Shown here in pieces: positions 62,660-64,000 of a stretch of 64,000 nucleotides of DNA; position 1 is the first letter of the stretch, and every line of letters begins with the position of its first letter. The position numbers and the translations under genes were made by a program. The DNA is from Lethocerus indicus (Eukaryota; Arthropoda; Insecta; Hemiptera; Belostomatidae). The notes under the pieces are model-generated. The model had not been told where the DNA came from, searched no databases, and saw only the letters and a program-made list of their open reading frames with translations. The DNA lies in the NCBI GenBank assembly GCA_019843655.1, contig JACDQD010000011.1:9094604-9158603 (forward strand). The letters run 5' to 3'.

Positions 62660-62790
62660 TATTTTCTGTGTTTTGAAACCACCTGAGGGAGCTCCACTGG
62701 ATGGATTTTTGCCCACTTCTTCTGGGGCCCTCTCGGGAGTGTTCCGACGTTTCGGAAGTCTTCACTTGTTCCATCATCAGTGTCCGTCTT
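62660..62790 (-). mobile_element. Copy of second inverted-repeat family with hammerhead-like core
   Basis: Minus strand: CTGATGA (62780-62774), T, GGAA...ACTTCC stem II, GAAAC (62753-62749), GTC, GG. The plus strand carries GAGCTCCACTGGATGGATTT, matching GGGCTCCGCTGGAAAGGTTT of the 59.9-kb copy. CTGATGA is the exact hammerhead consensus, but pairing of stem I is weak. Confidence 0.4.
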
Positions 62791-64000
62791 TCGAATGTTT
62801 GGTTCGATTATTTATCATTTAATTTATTATCGAAACGCAGTGGACGGTAAAGAAAGATGTTTCATCTCGGCGATCCGAAAAACACGCTTGTTTATAATTT
62901 TTATTTTACAATAAGGATCTGCATTGCATTTTCGGACCGGCCAATTAAAAACGTTGAGTGCAACCGTCGATCCGAGTTTCATGGTCTTCGTGACCGACAC
63001 TTGTAGCGATGATAGTGATCGGAAGCGGCCTCCGTATTTCTCCGAGCGGGACACGAGAGAGACCGGCGGTACTAATAATGAAGGCATTGTTGGCGCAATG
63101 CTAGGCCAGCTAAGCGAAAACGCAACAGAGATAAGGGCGGCTTTCACACCGAACAGAAAGCGTAACGCGCTGTTTAGTATTACTACTTTTTGTTTTATTG
63201 GCGACCGTATTAGAAACGAGAAGAAGTGCCCTCTCACTTCAAGGATACAAGAACAGAATTACATTTTTTAAAGTAAAATTGGTAACCGAATGAATGAATG
63301 CCGTTCATCCTTATTTGTAGGCCGCGCGAAATGAATTATTGGAGTTAAATATTATATACTATGTATAAATGTATATTTCACCGTATGACCGAGTCGATTG
63401 GCGCTTTTAAAATTAATTTGCGCTTGAATCAGATTGATTTATTTATTTGAATCATATTTCGTGTTGATTAGAACTCTAGTTAATTTAAATAGCGGTGTCG
63501 TATTTTTTTCATTCGCGCCTCGCTCGCCGCCAGATCCCAGGAGTTTAAGGTTTCAATCAGGAGGGGGGTTTTGAATAGTTCTGCGTACAAGGAGACACTT
63601 CCGAGTCACTGTCACCGGATTCTTCTGCAAAAACGGGGGGAAAAAAACTAGAAACTACTTTTCAATATCGCCGGCTGTCGCAATCTCTCTTTCGACAATT
63701 TTATTTCGGGCGCTGAACAAACGGCCGAGTGAAAATGCGAATTTATTGCCAAGTCGAATTGGGCGATCGCCGATATAAATAATCGAGGACGCCCGATTAA
63801 TTCAAGACCGGTGGTGATGCTTCGTTTGAACTATCCGCTGTCGAAACCTGCCCGCCCGAGTCTTGATTCATCTTCATTTATACTTTTATCGAATCATATA
63901 ATGTTCTTATATTTTGCAATATAAGATTGCAATCAGCGCTTTTACGGGTTCTCGACGGGGCCGCAAGATATGCAAAAACGGTTTGCAGATTCTGCATCTT

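Noticed and set aside
62827..63271. 136- and 115-codon frames on opposite strands
   Set aside because: Mutually overlapping, no domain, located deep in karst intron 3; not supported as a nested gene.

Overview
The window looks like nuclear DNA of an insect. It holds three recognisable protein-coding loci with GT-AG introns. They are the 3' end of a Dicer gene (most like the siRNA-pathway Dicer-2), a complete microfibrillar-associated protein 1 gene (Mfap1, a spliceosome-associated factor), and the 5' end of karst (beta-heavy spectrin). The exon pattern, the Dicer-2-like RNase IIIb sequence and the karst N-terminus point to an arthropod, most likely an insect. I cannot place the order. No bacterial, organellar or rRNA sequence is visible.

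Layout. 1-2668: last five exons of Dicer (+). 2669-3471: short convergent intergenic gap with poly(A) signals on both strands. 3472-6408: nine-exon Mfap1 (-), 453 codons, with the reading frame intact across all eight introns. 6409-9090: AT-rich intergenic DNA. 9091-9960: an abrupt CpG-rich, GA-tract-bearing island of unknown role. 9961-32339: gene-poor, CpG-containing DNA rich in decayed mobile elements. 32340-32629: putative promoter, 5' UTR and 40-nt coding first exon of karst (+). 32630-64000: karst continues with a 13.9-kb intron, exon 2, a 6.6-kb intron, exon 3, and then an intron running past the window end. Only the first 120 karst residues (N-terminal leader plus the start of the first calponin-homology domain) are encoded here.

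The non-coding DNA is the most unusual part. A family of foldback elements (14.6, 17.4, 25.5, 27.0 and 39.0 kb, plus divergent relatives) has shared ends, and two copies have exact 11-bp target-site duplications. Each arm carries a hammerhead-ribozyme-like core (CTGAAGA, a GGC/GCC stem, GAAA, an ACC/GGT loopless stem, a cleavage-like GTC/GTT and a GCTA/TAGC closing stem). One extra nucleotide sits at the same place in every copy. This suggests non-autonomous relatives of Penelope-like retroelements, which are known to carry hammerhead motifs. A second inverted-terminus family (41.7, 59.9, 62.7 kb) has a related core. Two TTAA-flanked piggyBac-like MITEs lie in karst introns, one only 97 bp upstream of exon 3. 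There are also tRNA-derived SINE-like fragments, several (TA)n/(CA)n/(GA)n tracts, and four fragments sharing a short peptide (NLRLKN-like).

Functionally the three genes are not an operon or a pathway. Dicer and Mfap1 are tail-to-tail, and Mfap1 and karst are head-to-head about 26 kb apart. I found no CRISPR array, complete transposase or intact tRNA.
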